Source of the DNA: Sphingomonadales bacterium
GTDB lineage: Bacteria > Pseudomonadota > Alphaproteobacteria > Sphingomonadales > Sphingomonadaceae
DNA: 57,692 nt
Assembly (NCBI GenBank): GCA_028870315.1
Contig: JAGWPW010000051.1
Span: 1 to 57,692, forward strand
Direction of reading: 5' to 3'
The notes under the pieces were generated by a model. The model was not told where the DNA came from. It saw only the letters and a program-made list of their open reading frames with translations, and did no database searches. A program made the translations under genes and the position numbers. Shown one piece after another: positions 8,332-17,616 of the stretch; within the stretch, counting starts at the first letter, position 1, and each line of letters starts with the position of its first letter.

Positions 8332-9213
8332 TTATTGCAGCCCGGCGTGGCGCAGCGCCGCATCGACCGCGGCCCGCGCCTTGTCGTTGCACACGACGAG
8401 CGGCAGCCGCAGTTCCTCGGCGAACCAGTCCTGCGTCCGGGCCAGCGCATATTTGAGCGGCGCCGGCGAGGCGTCCTCGAACATCGCGTAATGCAGCGGA
8501 TAGAGCTGGTCGTTGAGCTTGCGCGCCAGCGCCAGATCGTTCGCCGCGCAGGCCGCCTGGAAATCGGCGCAGAGCCGCGGCGCGACATTGGCGGTCACCG
8601 AGATGCAGCCCACCCCGCCCGCGGCATTGAACGGCAGCGCCAGTTCGTCGTCGCCCGAAAGCTGGGCGAAGGGGCTGGCGATTCCCATGCGGTGATCGGT
8701 GACGCGGCTCAGATCGCCGCTTGCGTCCTTGATGCCGACGAAGGTCTGCGGATAGCGCCGGGCGAGTTCGCACACCGTCTCGGGCTTGAGATCAGTGACG
8801 GTGCGCGCCGGCACGTTGTACAGCACGATCGGCAGGTCGCCATGCTCGGCAAGCCAGGAGAAATGCGCAAGCAGCCCCTCCTGGCTCGGGCGGTTGTAAT
8901 AGGGCGCGACGACCAGCGCCGCCGACGCGCCGCATTTGCGCGAGAAGCGCATATGGAGCAGCGCGTTCATCGTGTCGTTGCTGCCGCAGCCGGCGATCAC
9001 CGGCACGCGCCCCGCCGCCTGCTCGACGCAGACTTCGATGACGCGGTGATGCTCGGCGTTGGACAGCGTCGAATTCTCGCCGGTGGTGCCGCAGGGAACC
9101 AGCGCCGAGGAGCCGCTGTCGATCTGCCAGTCGACCAGCCGGCGGAAGGCGCGCTCGTCGAACGCTCCGTCGCGGAAGGGCGTCACCAGAGCGGGAATCG
9201 ATCCGGAAAACAT
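8332..9213 (-). CDS. dapA: 4-hydroxy-tetrahydrodipicolinate synthase
   Basis: 293 aa, the usual length. It condenses pyruvate with aspartate semialdehyde, the first committed step to diaminopimelate and lysine. The Schiff-base lysine is K162 in GIKDASGD; the catalytic tyrosine is Y132 in LYNVPARTV; the substrate loop CGTTGENSTL is at 41-50. It starts divergently from the lytic transglycosylase gene across about 100 bp. Both genes concern cell-wall metabolism, since diaminopimelate is a peptidoglycan residue, but co-regulation is only a guess. Confidence 0.96.
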   Translation of the reverse strand: MFSGSIPALVTPFRDGAFDERAFRRLVDWQIDSGSSALVPCGTTGENSTLSNAEHHRVIEVCVEQAAGRVPVIAGCGSNDTMNALLHMRFSRKCGASAALVVAPYYNRPSQEGLLAHFSWLAEHGDLPIVLYNVPARTVTDLKPETVCELARRYPQTFVGIKDASGDLSRVTDHRMGIASPFAQLSGDDELALPFNAAGGVGCISVTANVAPRLCADFQAACAANDLALARKLNDQLYPLHYAMFEDASPAPLKYALARTQDWFAEELRLPLVVCNDKARAAVDAALRHAGLQ

Positions 9214-9314
9214 GGACTGTCACCCTCGTTCTGGACCATGGGACGGGGGCTCGCTGCAACCCGCCCACAGGGCCTTTCGGAAATCGAGCGCCTGATAGGG
9301 AGCCTGTGCCCGTG

Positions 9315-11261
9315 ATGTCCAGCGTCCATCGTCGCGCCGCGAGCCTGCTGCTGCTGGCGCTGGTCGTGCTTTCGGCCCCGGCGCAGTGCCAGGACGGCGC
9401 CGAATGGGACCGCGCCCGCGCCGCGCTGATGGCGAGCGAGCCGACCGCGATGGCCCAGGTTATCGCCCGCTGGCAGATGCTCACCGGCCCGGGCAGCGCC
9501 GGTTTCGATCAATATGCGGGCTTCCTGCTCGCCTATCCGGGGTTTCCCGAGGAGCACCGGCTGCGGATCGCCGCGGAAAAGGCGCTCGATCACGAAGCGG
9601 TCGCACCCGCACGGGCGGTCGCCTTCTTCGATCGCTTCGCGCCGCTGACCAACCCCGCCCGCGCGCAATATGCGCTGGCGCTGGCAACGCTCGGCCGGCC
9701 CGAGGCGCGCGCGGTGGCGCGCGCCGCCTGGCGCGGTGGCAGCATGTCCGATGCCGCCGCGGCGACGCTGCTCGCAAGCTATGGCGGCGATTTCACCCGA
9801 GCCGACGACGATGCCCGCATCGACGCGCTGCTGTGGGACGGCAACACCGCGCAGGCCAGCGCGGAACTGACGCGGGTTTCGCCCGGCGCGCGGACGCTCG
9901 CCTCCGCCCGGCTGGCGATGCTTGCCGGCGATCTCGGCGAGGCCGATCCCGCGTTGCTCGCCGATCCGGGCTACGTTTACACGCGCGCGCGGATGCTGGA
10001 ACAGACCGGCCAGGGCGCCTTTGCCGCAAGCCTGCTCGCCAGCCGGCCGATGTCAGCCACGCTGCCGCTCGATCCCCGGCGCTGGCTTGGCCTTGAACTG
10101 ACAGCGGCGCGCGCCGGCTCGGCGGCCGATGCGGTGCGCATCGCCGAGCGCGCGTCCGAGGGCTTTGCCGCCGGCACCGCCATCGCGCAGGAGAGCTTTG
10201 CGATCCGCGACGATTACACCTCGCTCGTCTGGCTCGGCGGCACCGAGGCGCTGTGGATGCTTGCCGATCCCGACCGGGCGTCGCGGCTGTTCGCGCTTTA
10301 TGGCGCGGCCGGGCGCACCCCGCAGACCCGCGCCAAGGGCTTCTACTGGGCGGGGCGCGCGCTCGCCGAAAAGGGCGATGCCAGCGCCGCCAGTGCCGAT
10401 TTCGAACGCGCCGCCGCCTATCCCGACCAGTTCTACGGCATGCTCGCGCTGGAAAGGCTGGGCCGGCCGCTCCCCAACCTCGCCGATCCGGCGCATCCGG
10501 CCCCCGATCCCGCCGCGCGTGCCGCCTTCGATGCCCGGCCGCTGACCCAGGCGGTGCGCGAAGTCGCGCGCAACGGCGACTGGCAGACGACGATCCGCTT
10601 CTTCCGCGAGATCGCCGCACAGGCGCAAAGCGACAGCGACCGCGCGCTGGTCGCCGAGCTTGCCCGCAGCCTTGGCCGGCGCGATCTCGGGGTCGTGCTC
10701 GGCCAGGCAGTGACCAACGAGGGCAGCGCGGCCTGGCGCGATGTCTCCTTTCCGCTGATCCCGACCCCGCCCGGGACCGACTGGACCATGGTCCATGCGA
10801 TCGCCCATCAGGAAAGCCAGTTTTCGCAGAATGCGATCAGCCACAGCGGCGCGCGCGGGCTGATGCAACTCATGCCCGCCACCGCGCAGGCCGAGGCCGC
10901 GGCCATGGGGACGAGCTACAGCACCGCCGCGCTCACCGACGACCCGCTCACCAACCTGCGGCTCGGCGATGGCTGGTTCTCGCATCTGATGACGGTCTAT
11001 GGCGGCAGCTATCCGCTGGCGATCGCCGCCTATAATTCGGGCACCGGCAATGTGAACCGCTGGCTGCGCGACAATGGCGACCCGCGCATCAGCGACGACT
11101 GGGTGGACTGGATCGAGCGCATCCCCTTCACCGAAACCCGCGGCTATGTGCAGCATGTCATCGAGAATGCGGTGGTTTACGAGGCGCTCTACCCCGCACA
11201 TGCCCGCTATCGCGGCCCCGCCCCCGCAAGCCATTTCCTCACCAAGCGCAAGCCGGGCTAG
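9315..11261 (+). CDS. Soluble lytic murein transglycosylase (Slt family)
   Basis: 648 aa. A signal peptide (SSVHRRAASLLLLALVVLSA) leads into a long alpha-helical superhelix and a C-terminal SLT domain. The catalytic glutamate is E500 in AIAHQESQFSQNA, followed by SGARGLMQLMPATAQ, LTNLRLGDGW and AIAAYNSGTGN, all standard SLT motifs. It cleaves peptidoglycan between MurNAc and GlcNAc, forming 1,6-anhydro ends in the periplasm (family knowledge). I chose the ATG at 9315; the GTG codons at 9306 and 9312 are possible. Its length matches E. coli Slt70. Confidence 0.93.
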   Translation: MSSVHRRAASLLLLALVVLSAPAQCQDGAEWDRARAALMASEPTAMAQVIARWQMLTGPGSAGFDQYAGFLLAYPGFPEEHRLRIAAEKALDHEAVAPARAVAFFDRFAPLTNPARAQYALALATLGRPEARAVARAAWRGGSMSDAAAATLLASYGGDFTRADDDARIDALLWDGNTAQASAELTRVSPGARTLASARLAMLAGDLGEADPALLADPGYVYTRARMLEQTGQGAFAASLLASRPMSATLPLDPRRWLGLELTAARAGSAADAVRIAERASEGFAAGTAIAQESFAIRDDYTSLVWLGGTEALWMLADPDRASRLFALYGAAGRTPQTRAKGFYWAGRALAEKGDASAASADFERAAAYPDQFYGMLALERLGRPLPNLADPAHPAPDPAARAAFDARPLTQAVREVARNGDWQTTIRFFREIAAQAQSDSDRALVAELARSLGRRDLGVVLGQAVTNEGSAAWRDVSFPLIPTPPGTDWTMVHAIAHQESQFSQNAISHSGARGLMQLMPATAQAEAAAMGTSYSTAALTDDPLTNLRLGDGWFSHLMTVYGGSYPLAIAAYNSGTGNVNRWLRDNGDPRISDDWVDWIERIPFTETRGYVQHVIENAVVYEALYPAHARYRGPAPASHFLTKRKPG

Positions 11262-11267
11262 TGGATT

Positions 11268-11322
11268 GATTTTGACAATTGCATCCCGCTATCCGGATGG
11301 GGTCGTCGCGAATGTCAAAATC
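11268..11322. repeat. Inverted repeat at the GC/AT boundary
   Basis: GATTTTGACA (11268-11277) and TGTCAAAATC (11313-11322) are perfect 10-bp arms; the match weakly extends to 13 of 15 bases. The loop contains a smaller palindrome ATCCGGAT (11291-11298). It starts 7 bp after the transglycosylase stop, where base composition changes to AT-rich. It could be a terminator without a T run, a protein site or a scar of insertion. The bases from there to 11421 hold no gene. Confidence 0.5.
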
Positions 11323-11421
11323 GTTAAATTCTCTAGAGCTGGATGTCTCCAGCGATCCTTCATATTATGGCGAAGACCGGAGAAACGTCCCATCTCGTGA
11401 TTTAAGAATCTCACAGATGCG

Positions 11422-12588
11422 TTATATGAGATCGCTCTTCAATCGTCGCATTTCCTGTTTCCTCTGCTCGTGCCCATGAACTGGGCTGGCGGGGTTTGCG
11501 CCACGCCGCGAAATATATTTCTTCATTTTTAAAGCCGGTTTTTCAACAAAATTCCACGATGCCATAGAAAATATCAATGTTATAATTAATGAAGTTGGAA
11601 AAACGAACCACCATTCGCGCAAGCGTGGCAACAATAATATCAAAGTTTTCTGGATTACAAACCCGTATAAATATAATCCATAGGAGTAATCTCCATGATT
11701 AAGAACATTGAATTTAAATTTCTCGTTTGATCCAACCCAGATCATTATATATATCAGTGGCAATATTGCAATTATTCCGGATATACGGAAGTAGTAAAAT
11801 ACTATATAAGAAATAATTGAAAAAATTAATACAAGTTTTGACAAAATTATTTTATCTCTCCAAAGAAATGCCACAACTCCCGTGCAAAAAGAATAAACAA
11901 AGACCGACGCTGGATAAATAGACCCTCTTAAAAACCAACCTTTTTCAAAGCTCATAATGGCCATGATCAAAGTTGCCAACGCCCACACCGAAATAGACAA
12001 GAGCCGTCTATGAATAATTCCGGATATCATAAATATTGACATTATAACATAGCATTCTAATTCGGCATGAAGCGTCCAAAGATTTTCATTCACCGTAAGG
12101 GCTACAGGATTATGCTCGAATAGCCCAGGAAGTTGGTATCGAACACGGCCAATTATATTCCCCCAATATATAAAAAATTTATGACTTATAAAATATTCTT
12201 TCAATGAGACTGTTGTCAAAAGTGGGCCGACTATGAGAGCCGAAAGAGTCACTTCAACCGCAAGGGCTGGCACCAATCGGATTGCGCGAAAACTGATAAA
12301 AATTCCAACATTCTCGGTTCTTATGGCGCTACCGGCGACCAAAAATCCACTTAGTCCGAAAAATATTGGCAAAATCATCCCAAAAAATGGATTTAGAATT
12401 AAAACTCTATCGCCGCCATTATGTACGCCATAGCATACATGAAAGCTATGTAAAAAAATAACAGATGATGATAAGAAAAAACGCCAGAAATCAAATCCTG
12501 GACCAGCGCCCCGGTTCGCATCCAACACATCTTGAACCGTTTGTTTTCCTGATAAGCCGTGTATATATTTCGTCATTCGAGCAATCAT
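11422..12588 (-). CDS. Acyltransferase 3 (OafA-like) membrane protein, AT-rich, probably acquired
   Basis: 388 aa. The N-terminal part reads FDFWRFFLSSSVIFLHSFHV, where the R and H fit the catalytic region of membrane acyltransferases that O-acylate sugars (family knowledge). GLSGFLVAGS, FRAIRLVPALAVEV, NENLWTLHAELECYVIM and W-NFVEKPAL also match that family, with about ten membrane segments. Its DNA is strikingly AT-rich and uses ATA, TTA and AAA codons, unlike every neighbour, so horizontal transfer is likely. I prefer the ATG at 12586-12588, with GGGCGGG upstream; the GTG at 12597 is an alternative. It could decorate exopolysaccharide or lipid-linked glycan, but the substrate is unknown. 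Confidence 0.85.
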   Translation of the reverse strand: MIARMTKYIHGLSGKQTVQDVLDANRGAGPGFDFWRFFLSSSVIFLHSFHVCYGVHNGGDRVLILNPFFGMILPIFFGLSGFLVAGSAIRTENVGIFISFRAIRLVPALAVEVTLSALIVGPLLTTVSLKEYFISHKFFIYWGNIIGRVRYQLPGLFEHNPVALTVNENLWTLHAELECYVIMSIFMISGIIHRRLLSISVWALATLIMAIMSFEKGWFLRGSIYPASVFVYSFCTGVVAFLWRDKIILSKLVLIFSIISYIVFYYFRISGIIAILPLIYIMIWVGSNEKFKFNVLNHGDYSYGLYLYGFVIQKTLILLLPRLREWWFVFPTSLIITLIFSMASWNFVEKPALKMKKYISRRGANPASPVHGHEQRKQEMRRLKSDLI

Positions 12589-12663
12589 GTAATTCACCCG
12601 CCCTTGGATATTTGACTCGGCTCATTTTTAATCAAATGGTTGACTGACACAACAACACTCTCG

Positions 12664-13275
12664 TCAGTGCCCCGAAAACAGCAGCCAGCCCAGCAGCGCG
12701 AACACCGCGAGCGCGACCAGCACCCAGATGAGGTTGCGCCGGACCGGGACGCCATCGGGGGTGCCATGGCCGGTGACCGCCTGTTCGAGCCGCGCCTCGC
12801 CCTCGGCGACGCGCTCGCCGAGTTGGACGATCGATTCGCCGACGCTGGCGATCGGCGCGCCGGTGACCAGCGCGACCGCATCGCCCGCAGCGGCGAGCGC
12901 GGCGCTGCCGCGCGCGCCGATCGCCGGATGCGCGGGCTCGGTATCGATGGCATCGCCCGCGGGCGCGCGCAGCCGGTCGAGCCTTCCGAGTTCCTCGGCA
13001 AGGCAATAGCAGACCGTCAGCCGGCAGGGCGCAATTCCCGCCAGCCGCGCCGCGACGCGGGCGATCGCCGCGTCGAGCGCCGGATCGGGCAGCGCGAGTT
13101 GCAAGGCGTCCTTGCAATAGAGTTCGCGCAGCCAGGCATCTTCGGCGCTGGAGGCCAGATCGACGCGCTCGTCGACGGGCGCGCTGGCCCCGCAGATCGC
13201 CGCGATCGCCGCGATTGCGCCTTCATCGGCGTCGGGAACGAGGCCTTTCAGCTGATTACGGCATTCGCTGTCCAT
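12664..13275 (-). CDS. Hypothetical protein with C-terminal membrane anchor
   Basis: 203 aa, start chosen at the ATG 13273-13275 behind GAGGGGAG. I do not recognise a family. It begins MDSECRNQLKGLVPDADEG, is rich in alanine and acidic residues, and has cysteines at LYCKDA, IAPCRLTVCYCLAEELG. The last 20 residues (NLIWVLVALAVFALLGWLLF) form one membrane helix with SGH after it, so the bulk is probably cytoplasmic with a tail anchor. A helical heptad-like stretch (ESIVQLGERVAEGEARLEQAV) precedes the anchor. It is divergent from the TSUP permease gene across about 120 bp. Confidence 0.7.
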   Translation of the reverse strand: MDSECRNQLKGLVPDADEGAIAAIAAICGASAPVDERVDLASSAEDAWLRELYCKDALQLALPDPALDAAIARVAARLAGIAPCRLTVCYCLAEELGRLDRLRAPAGDAIDTEPAHPAIGARGSAALAAAGDAVALVTGAPIASVGESIVQLGERVAEGEARLEQAVTGHGTPDGVPVRRNLIWVLVALAVFALLGWLLFSGH

Positions 13276-13396
13276 CGGCTCCCCTCGCGTCACTGCGACT
13301 GCAACCGCTATGCGGCGCGCCCGCCCGGCGCGCAAGCCGCTCTGCACGCTTGCCACCGCGCGCCCCGACCCGCTAGGCACCGCGATCCTAGCGCTC

Positions 13397-14152
13397 ATGA
13401 CCAGCCATCCCCTCGCCTTTCTCGTCCTGTTCGTCGCCGCGCTGTGGGCCGGCGCGCAGAACCAGCTCGCCGGCGGCGGCTCGTTCCTGACGCTGCCGGC
13501 GCTGATGCTGACCGGCATGGACGCGCGCGTTGCCAACATCACCTCGACGGTGGCGCTGTTTCCCGGCCAGATCACCGGCGGCTGGATCGGACGCCGGCTG
13601 GCGGGAGGGACCGAGACGCTGTCGCTCACCGCGCTGACCATCATCAGCCTGATCGGCGGCGCGATCGGCGCGCTGCTGCTGCTGGCGACTCCTTCGGGCA
13701 TCTTCGCGCGGATGGTGCCCTGGCTGGTGCTGTTCGCCACCGGCGCTTTCGCCTGGGGGAGCTTCGGGCGCAAGCCCAAGCCGACGAGAGTTGCGCTCGG
13801 CGCCGTGCCCGCGGGTGCGATCCAGTTCGCCATCGCCGTCTATGGCGGCTATTTCGGCGGCGGCATCGGCTTCCTCATGGTCACCGCGCTGACGCTGAGC
13901 CATGTCCCGGTCCGCGCCGCGTCCGCCACCAAGAACGTGCTGGCCGGGGTGATGAACGCGACCGCCGTCCTCGTCTTCCTGTTCTCGGGCGAGGTGCGCT
14001 GGCTCGGCGCGGCGATCGCCTGCATCGGCGCGCTTGCCGGCAGCATCATCGGCGCGCGGCTGCTGCGCCATATCAACGAAAGGGTGCTGCGCGTGGTCAT
14101 CGTCGTCATCGGCGCGGCGCTTACCCTCGGGCTGTTCCTGCGCCAGCCCTGA
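13397..14152 (+). CDS. TSUP-family (TauE/SafE) membrane permease
   Basis: 251 aa with about eight membrane helices. Two family-typical motifs are present, NQLAGGGSFLTLPALMLTGM in the first half and YGGYFGGGIGFLMVTALTL in the second, reflecting the duplicated TSUP fold. Members export sulfite, sulfoacetate and related anions, but the substrate here is unknown. I chose the ATG at 13397 because the membrane region begins directly after it. The stop overlaps the greB start (TGATG), so the two are co-transcribed, perhaps without functional link. Confidence 0.9.
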   Translation: MTSHPLAFLVLFVAALWAGAQNQLAGGGSFLTLPALMLTGMDARVANITSTVALFPGQITGGWIGRRLAGGTETLSLTALTIISLIGGAIGALLLLATPSGIFARMVPWLVLFATGAFAWGSFGRKPKPTRVALGAVPAGAIQFAIAVYGGYFGGGIGFLMVTALTLSHVPVRAASATKNVLAGVMNATAVLVFLFSGEVRWLGAAIACIGALAGSIIGARLLRHINERVLRVVIVVIGAALTLGLFLRQP

Positions 14153-14634
14153 TGGACGGCCCGCCGATCACCCCCGAAGGGCTGGCCGCGCTGCGCGCCC
14201 GCTATGATCACCTGCTTGGCACCGAGCGCCCGGCGATCGTCGAGATCGTCAGCTGGGCGGCGGGCAACGGCGATCGCAGCGAGAACGGCGATTACCTCTA
14301 TGGCCGCAAGCGCATGCGCGAGATCGACCGCGAGCTCGGCTTTCTCGCGCGGCGGATGAAGGCGGTGCGCCCGATCGACCCGGCGCGACAGGCCGACCGT
14401 GGCCGCGTCTGGTTCGGCGCCACGGTCACCATCGCCGACGAGGACGACAACCGCCGCACCCTGACGCTGGTCGGCGACGACGAGCAGGACGCCGGCGCCG
14501 GCCGCATCGGCTGGAGCGCGCCGATCGCGCGCGCCTTGCGCGGCGCGGCCGCGGGCGACGTGCGGCGGGTGACGCTGCCGGTTGGAGAAAAGGAATGGGA
14601 GGTTCTGGAGATCGAATATCCGGAAGAAAGGTAG
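14152..14634 (+). CDS. greB: Transcription elongation factor GreB
   Basis: 160 aa. It rescues backtracked RNA polymerase by stimulating transcript cleavage (family knowledge). The N-terminal coiled coil runs from about [18 protein letters not shown] to [10 protein letters not shown] and carries the acidic tip region [17 protein letters not shown], whose D and E residues act in cleavage. The C-terminal FKBP-like domain includes [17 protein letters not shown] and [17 protein letters not shown]. The start ATG overlaps the permease stop. Confidence 0.92.
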   Translation: MDGPPITPEGLAALRARYDHLLGTERPAIVEIVSWAAGNGDRSENGDYLYGRKRMREIDRELGFLARRMKAVRPIDPARQADRGRVWFGATVTIADEDDNRRTLTLVGDDEQDAGAGRIGWSAPIARALRGAAAGDVRRVTLPVGEKEWEVLEIEYPEER

Positions 14635-14636
14635 AA

Positions 14637-15122
14637 ATGCGAGGAACCTGGCCGCTCACCCTTCTGCTTGTCGCCGCCCCCGCCGCCGCGCGGGACAGCC
14701 TCGGCATGTTCGACCAATGGGGAGCGTTCCGCGATCCGCAAGTGCCGCGCTGCTATGCGATCGCCCGCGGCGAAAGCAGCCATGGCGAGCCCGCGGGCGT
14801 CGCTTACGCCGATGTCGCGAGCTGGCCGAAGCGCGGGCTGCGCGGCGAGGTGCATTTCCACCTGTCGCGCAAGGTGGTGTCGGGCACGGCGATCGAACTT
14901 GCGATCGGCAACCAGCGTTTCGCGCTGTTCAGCGACGGCAGCAATGCCTGGCTTGCCGATCCGCGGATGAATGCGGCGGTGGTCGCGGCGATGCGCTTCA
15001 ACCCGGCGATGGCGGTGCTGGCGCGCGACAGCAGCGGGCGCCATTTCACCGACAGCTGGCCGCTGGCGGGCGCTGCCTCGGCCATGGATTCGGCGGCGAT
15101 CGGCTGCGCGGAGTTGCGCTAG
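14637..15122 (+). CDS. Exported protein resembling invasion-associated locus B (IalB) family
   Basis: 161 aa. It begins two bases after greB, with GGAAGAAAGG as ribosome site, and has a signal peptide ([18 protein letters not shown] then RDS). The mature part reads [49 protein letters not shown] and ends with a second cysteine in IGCAELR. The pairing of W-x-F near a cysteine with the I-N-Q-R-F-x-L-F block and the terminal cysteine resembles IalB-like periplasmic proteins. The assignment is by eye. No function can be claimed; it probably shares the greB transcript. Confidence 0.7.
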   Translation: MRGTWPLTLLLVAAPAAARDSLGMFDQWGAFRDPQVPRCYAIARGESSHGEPAGVAYADVASWPKRGLRGEVHFHLSRKVVSGTAIELAIGNQRFALFSDGSNAWLADPRMNAAVVAAMRFNPAMAVLARDSSGRHFTDSWPLAGAASAMDSAAIGCAELR

Positions 15123-15151
15123 GCCCGATCCCGCCTATATCGGCGCCTCGC

Positions 15152-16414
15152 ATGACCGCAACCCCGCTCATGGCCATACCGGGCCTTGTCGATCCAGTGC
15201 CGACCCCGCGTGACGTGACCGCGCGGGCGGACGGCCGTGTCGATCTCATCGGCCTGCCGCGCACGCGGATCGCCGGACTGCTCGCCGAGGCGGGGCTCGA
15301 CGCGAAGGCGGCGAGGCTGCGCGCGCGGCAATTGTTCCACTGGCTCTATCACCGCGGCGTCACCGATTTCGGCGCGATGACCGACATCGCCAAGCCCATG
15401 CGCCCCTGGCTTGCCGAGCGTTTCGTCATCGGCCGTCCCGAGGTGGCGACCGAGCAGATCTCGCGCGATGGCACGCGCAAATGGCTGCTGACCACCGCCG
15501 ACGGGCATGATTTCGAGATGGTGTTCATCCCCGATGCGGACCGCGGCACGCTCTGCGTTTCCTCGCAGGTCGGCTGCACGCTCAATTGCCGCTTCTGCCA
15601 CACCGGAACGATGCGGCTGGTCCGCAACCTCACCCCCGGCGAGATCGTCGGCCAGGTGATGCTGGCGCGCGATGCGCTGGGCGAATGGCCCAGGGGCGCG
15701 ATGGCCGATCTTCCAGACGAAAGCCTCGATGCCACAGCGGACGCGCACGCCTACACCGCCGACGGGCGCCTGCTTACCAATATCGTCATGATGGGCATGG
15801 GCGAGCCCTTGTATAATTTCGACAATGTCCGCGACGCGCTGGCGCTGGTGATGGACGGCGACGGGCTTGCCCTGTCGAAGCGCCGCATCACCCTTTCGAC
15901 GAGCGGGGTCGTGCCGCTGATGGCGCGCTGCGGCGAGGAGATCGGGGTCAATCTCGCGGTCTCGCTGCATGCGGTGTCGAAGGAGGTGCGCGACGAGATC
16001 GTGCCGATCAACCGCAAATATGGCCTTGACGCGCTGCTCGCCGCCTGCGCCGCCTATCCCGGCGCCTCGAACGCGCGGCGGATCACCTTCGAATATGTGA
16101 TGCTCAAGGACCGCAACGATCGCGACGAGGACGCGCGCGAACTCGTCCGCCTGCTCCGGCAGCACAAGCTACCCGCCAAGGTCAATCTCATCCCGTTCAA
16201 CCCCTGGCCGGGCGCACCTTACGAATGCTCGACGCCCGAGCGCATCCGCGCCTTTTCCGAGATCGTTTTTGCCGCCGGGATCAGCGCGCCGGTCCGCACC
16301 CCGCGCGGGCGCGACATCGATGCCGCCTGCGGGCAGTTGAAAACCGCAGCCCGCAAGCTGAGCCGCGCCGAACACGACCGGCTGGTCGAGGAAAAGCAGG
16401 CGGCGCTGGGCTGA
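15152..16414 (+). CDS. rlmN: Dual-specificity 23S rRNA/tRNA adenine-C2 methyltransferase RlmN
   Basis: 420 aa. A radical-SAM enzyme that methylates A2503 of 23S rRNA and A37 of some tRNAs (family knowledge). The cluster motif is C142-x3-C146-x2-C149 in [11 protein letters not shown]. The methyl-carrying C-terminal cysteine is C393 in DIDAACGQL. Other marks are [35 protein letters not shown] and [11 protein letters not shown]. The start is either 15152 or the in-frame ATG at 15170. It follows the exported protein gene by 29 bp. Confidence 0.96.
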   Translation: MTATPLMAIPGLVDPVPTPRDVTARADGRVDLIGLPRTRIAGLLAEAGLDAKAARLRARQLFHWLYHRGVTDFGAMTDIAKPMRPWLAERFVIGRPEVATEQISRDGTRKWLLTTADGHDFEMVFIPDADRGTLCVSSQVGCTLNCRFCHTGTMRLVRNLTPGEIVGQVMLARDALGEWPRGAMADLPDESLDATADAHAYTADGRLLTNIVMMGMGEPLYNFDNVRDALALVMDGDGLALSKRRITLSTSGVVPLMARCGEEIGVNLAVSLHAVSKEVRDEIVPINRKYGLDALLAACAAYPGASNARRITFEYVMLKDRNDRDEDARELVRLLRQHKLPAKVNLIPFNPWPGAPYECSTPERIRAFSEIVFAAGISAPVRTPRGRDIDAACGQLKTAARKLSRAEHDRLVEEKQAALG

Positions 16415-16539
16415 CTTTCGCCTGCCGGCGGGCGGGGAGGGAGAGCGGTGCGAAACGCTGCGTCCGCCCCTCGGCCGGCGGCGCCCGATCGGGGCGCGAG
16501 CGCGATGACTTTTTTGATAACCGTAAAGTGGTATCGCAC

Positions 16540-16572
16540 AAAAAACAGGGCGGTGGATAGCCACCGCCCTGT
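16540..16572 (-). terminator. Rho-independent terminator of the PEP-CTERM gene
   Basis: Read on the minus strand, a perfect 12-bp stem ACAGGGCGGTGG / CCACCGCCCTGT with a 4-base loop is followed by six T. It lies about 100 bp downstream of the PEP-CTERM stop and closes that single-gene transcript. It faces away from rlmN, which ends at 16414. The rest of 16415-16672 shows no gene. Confidence 0.88.
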
Positions 16573-16672
16573 ATATCGTTCATGAATTGACTGTCGCAGC
16601 GGGTAAATTCATTCACCTTGTGTGGGCAAATGCCGCGACATAATTTATTTTACTCAATATTTGGTCCGCCGG

Positions 16673-17275
16673 TTAGCCGGCAAGCCCGAGCTTGGTCTTC
16701 TTGCGCAGCGACATCCGCAGCCCGGTGCCGATGAACAGGAAGCCGAGGATCGCGGTCGCCCAGGTCGCGGGTTCGGGAACGGCTTCAAAAGTCAACTGGC
16801 CGCCGAACGACCCGCTGCCCTTGGTGTAATAGGTGACGACCAGATCGTTTGTCACATAGGCAGTAATCGGAACGCCACTGACGGCCGCCACCTGGAAGAA
16901 ATAGTTGGTCGAAGAGGTCGTCGAAATCGGAACCGCCGTGCCGTCAAAAGTCACCGAGGTGATGTCCAGATAGCCGTTGGCCTTGGGGCCGCCGGATGTC
17001 ACGGTGATGGACCCGGTGCCACTCCCGTTTTGCGGGATGGTGAACTGAAAATCATCGGTATAGGTGCCGGCTGCCTTGGCAGGAGAATCGCCGACGACCC
17101 CGGCAATTTCAGGGGCGTTGAAAACGGTATAACCGGTCTGCGGAGTGACCGTGAAAGTGTACTCCGCCGGGTTGGGGTTAATCGACGGCGTGATTATGGT
17201 CACCGTCGCTGAAGCGGGGGCAGCAAGGACGCACAAAGCGAGAATGCCCGCCGCGCTGAGAAGTGGCTTGTTCAT
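16673..17275 (-). CDS. PEPxxWA-CTERM sorting-domain exported protein
   Basis: 200 aa. A signal peptide (MNKPLLSAAGILALCVLAAP, ASA) is followed by a threonine- and serine-rich, beta-rich domain. The C-terminus is a classic sorting tail: PEP at 167-169 in VPEPATWATAILG, a hydrophobic helix, then RMSLRKK. Such proteins are exported, cut by an exosortase and retained or released as part of the envelope or extracellular matrix (family knowledge). Translation starts behind a near-perfect AGGAGG. It has its own sigma-54-type promoter and its own terminator. Two genes for exosortase-A-linked glycan synthesis lie a few kilobases to the right. Base composition is somewhat lower in GC than the neighbours. 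Confidence 0.9.
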   Translation of the reverse strand: MNKPLLSAAGILALCVLAAPASATVTIITPSINPNPAEYTFTVTPQTGYTVFNAPEIAGVVGDSPAKAAGTYTDDFQFTIPQNGSGTGSITVTSGGPKANGYLDITSVTFDGTAVPISTTSSTNYFFQVAAVSGVPITAYVTNDLVVTYYTKGSGSFGGQLTFEAVPEPATWATAILGFLFIGTGLRMSLRKKTKLGLAG

Positions 17276-17360
17276 TTTACCTCCTGACTAAGGCGCGAAA
17301 GACGCCTGGCGAAAGAACCGATCCGCGAGCCGACATCACCAGCACCGCTGCAATGATGTA

Positions 17361-17377
17361 AGCAACAACCGTGCCAA
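17361..17377 (-). promoter_or_regulatory. Consensus sigma-54 (RpoN) promoter of the PEP-CTERM gene
   Basis: On the minus strand the site reads TTGGCACGGTTGTTGCT, matching every defined base of the sigma-54 consensus YTGGCACGRNNNTTGCW, with GG and GC correctly 10 bp apart. Transcription should begin near 17350, leaving about 75 bases of leader before the ATG at 17275. The remainder of 17276-17616 holds no gene that I can support; an enhancer-binding protein site may lie to the right of the promoter. Confidence 0.82.
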
Positions 17378-17616
17378 AAAAAATTCATACGTATTTACAA
17401 AGTATTGTGAAGGCTGGCGATCCGCATATTGAAAATGTGTAACCGTGGCTGACACCCCCCCCGCGTTGCCGTGATCCTGACCGGGCGGCGCGCCATGGGC
17501 TTTGGCGGCAGGTCGCGCCCTCGCCCGCGCGCGCCCGATGAGGAGCAGGTGACCCGCGCGACGATCCGGAAACCGTCGGCAGGAGCAGACTGCAGCGCCC
17601 CTGGTCGGAGAAGTCG

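Noticed and set aside
12640-14151. Plus-strand open frame extending greB leftwards
   Set aside because: It lies antisense or out of frame to the tail-anchored gene and the TSUP permease; the GreB domain starts precisely at the ATG at 14152.
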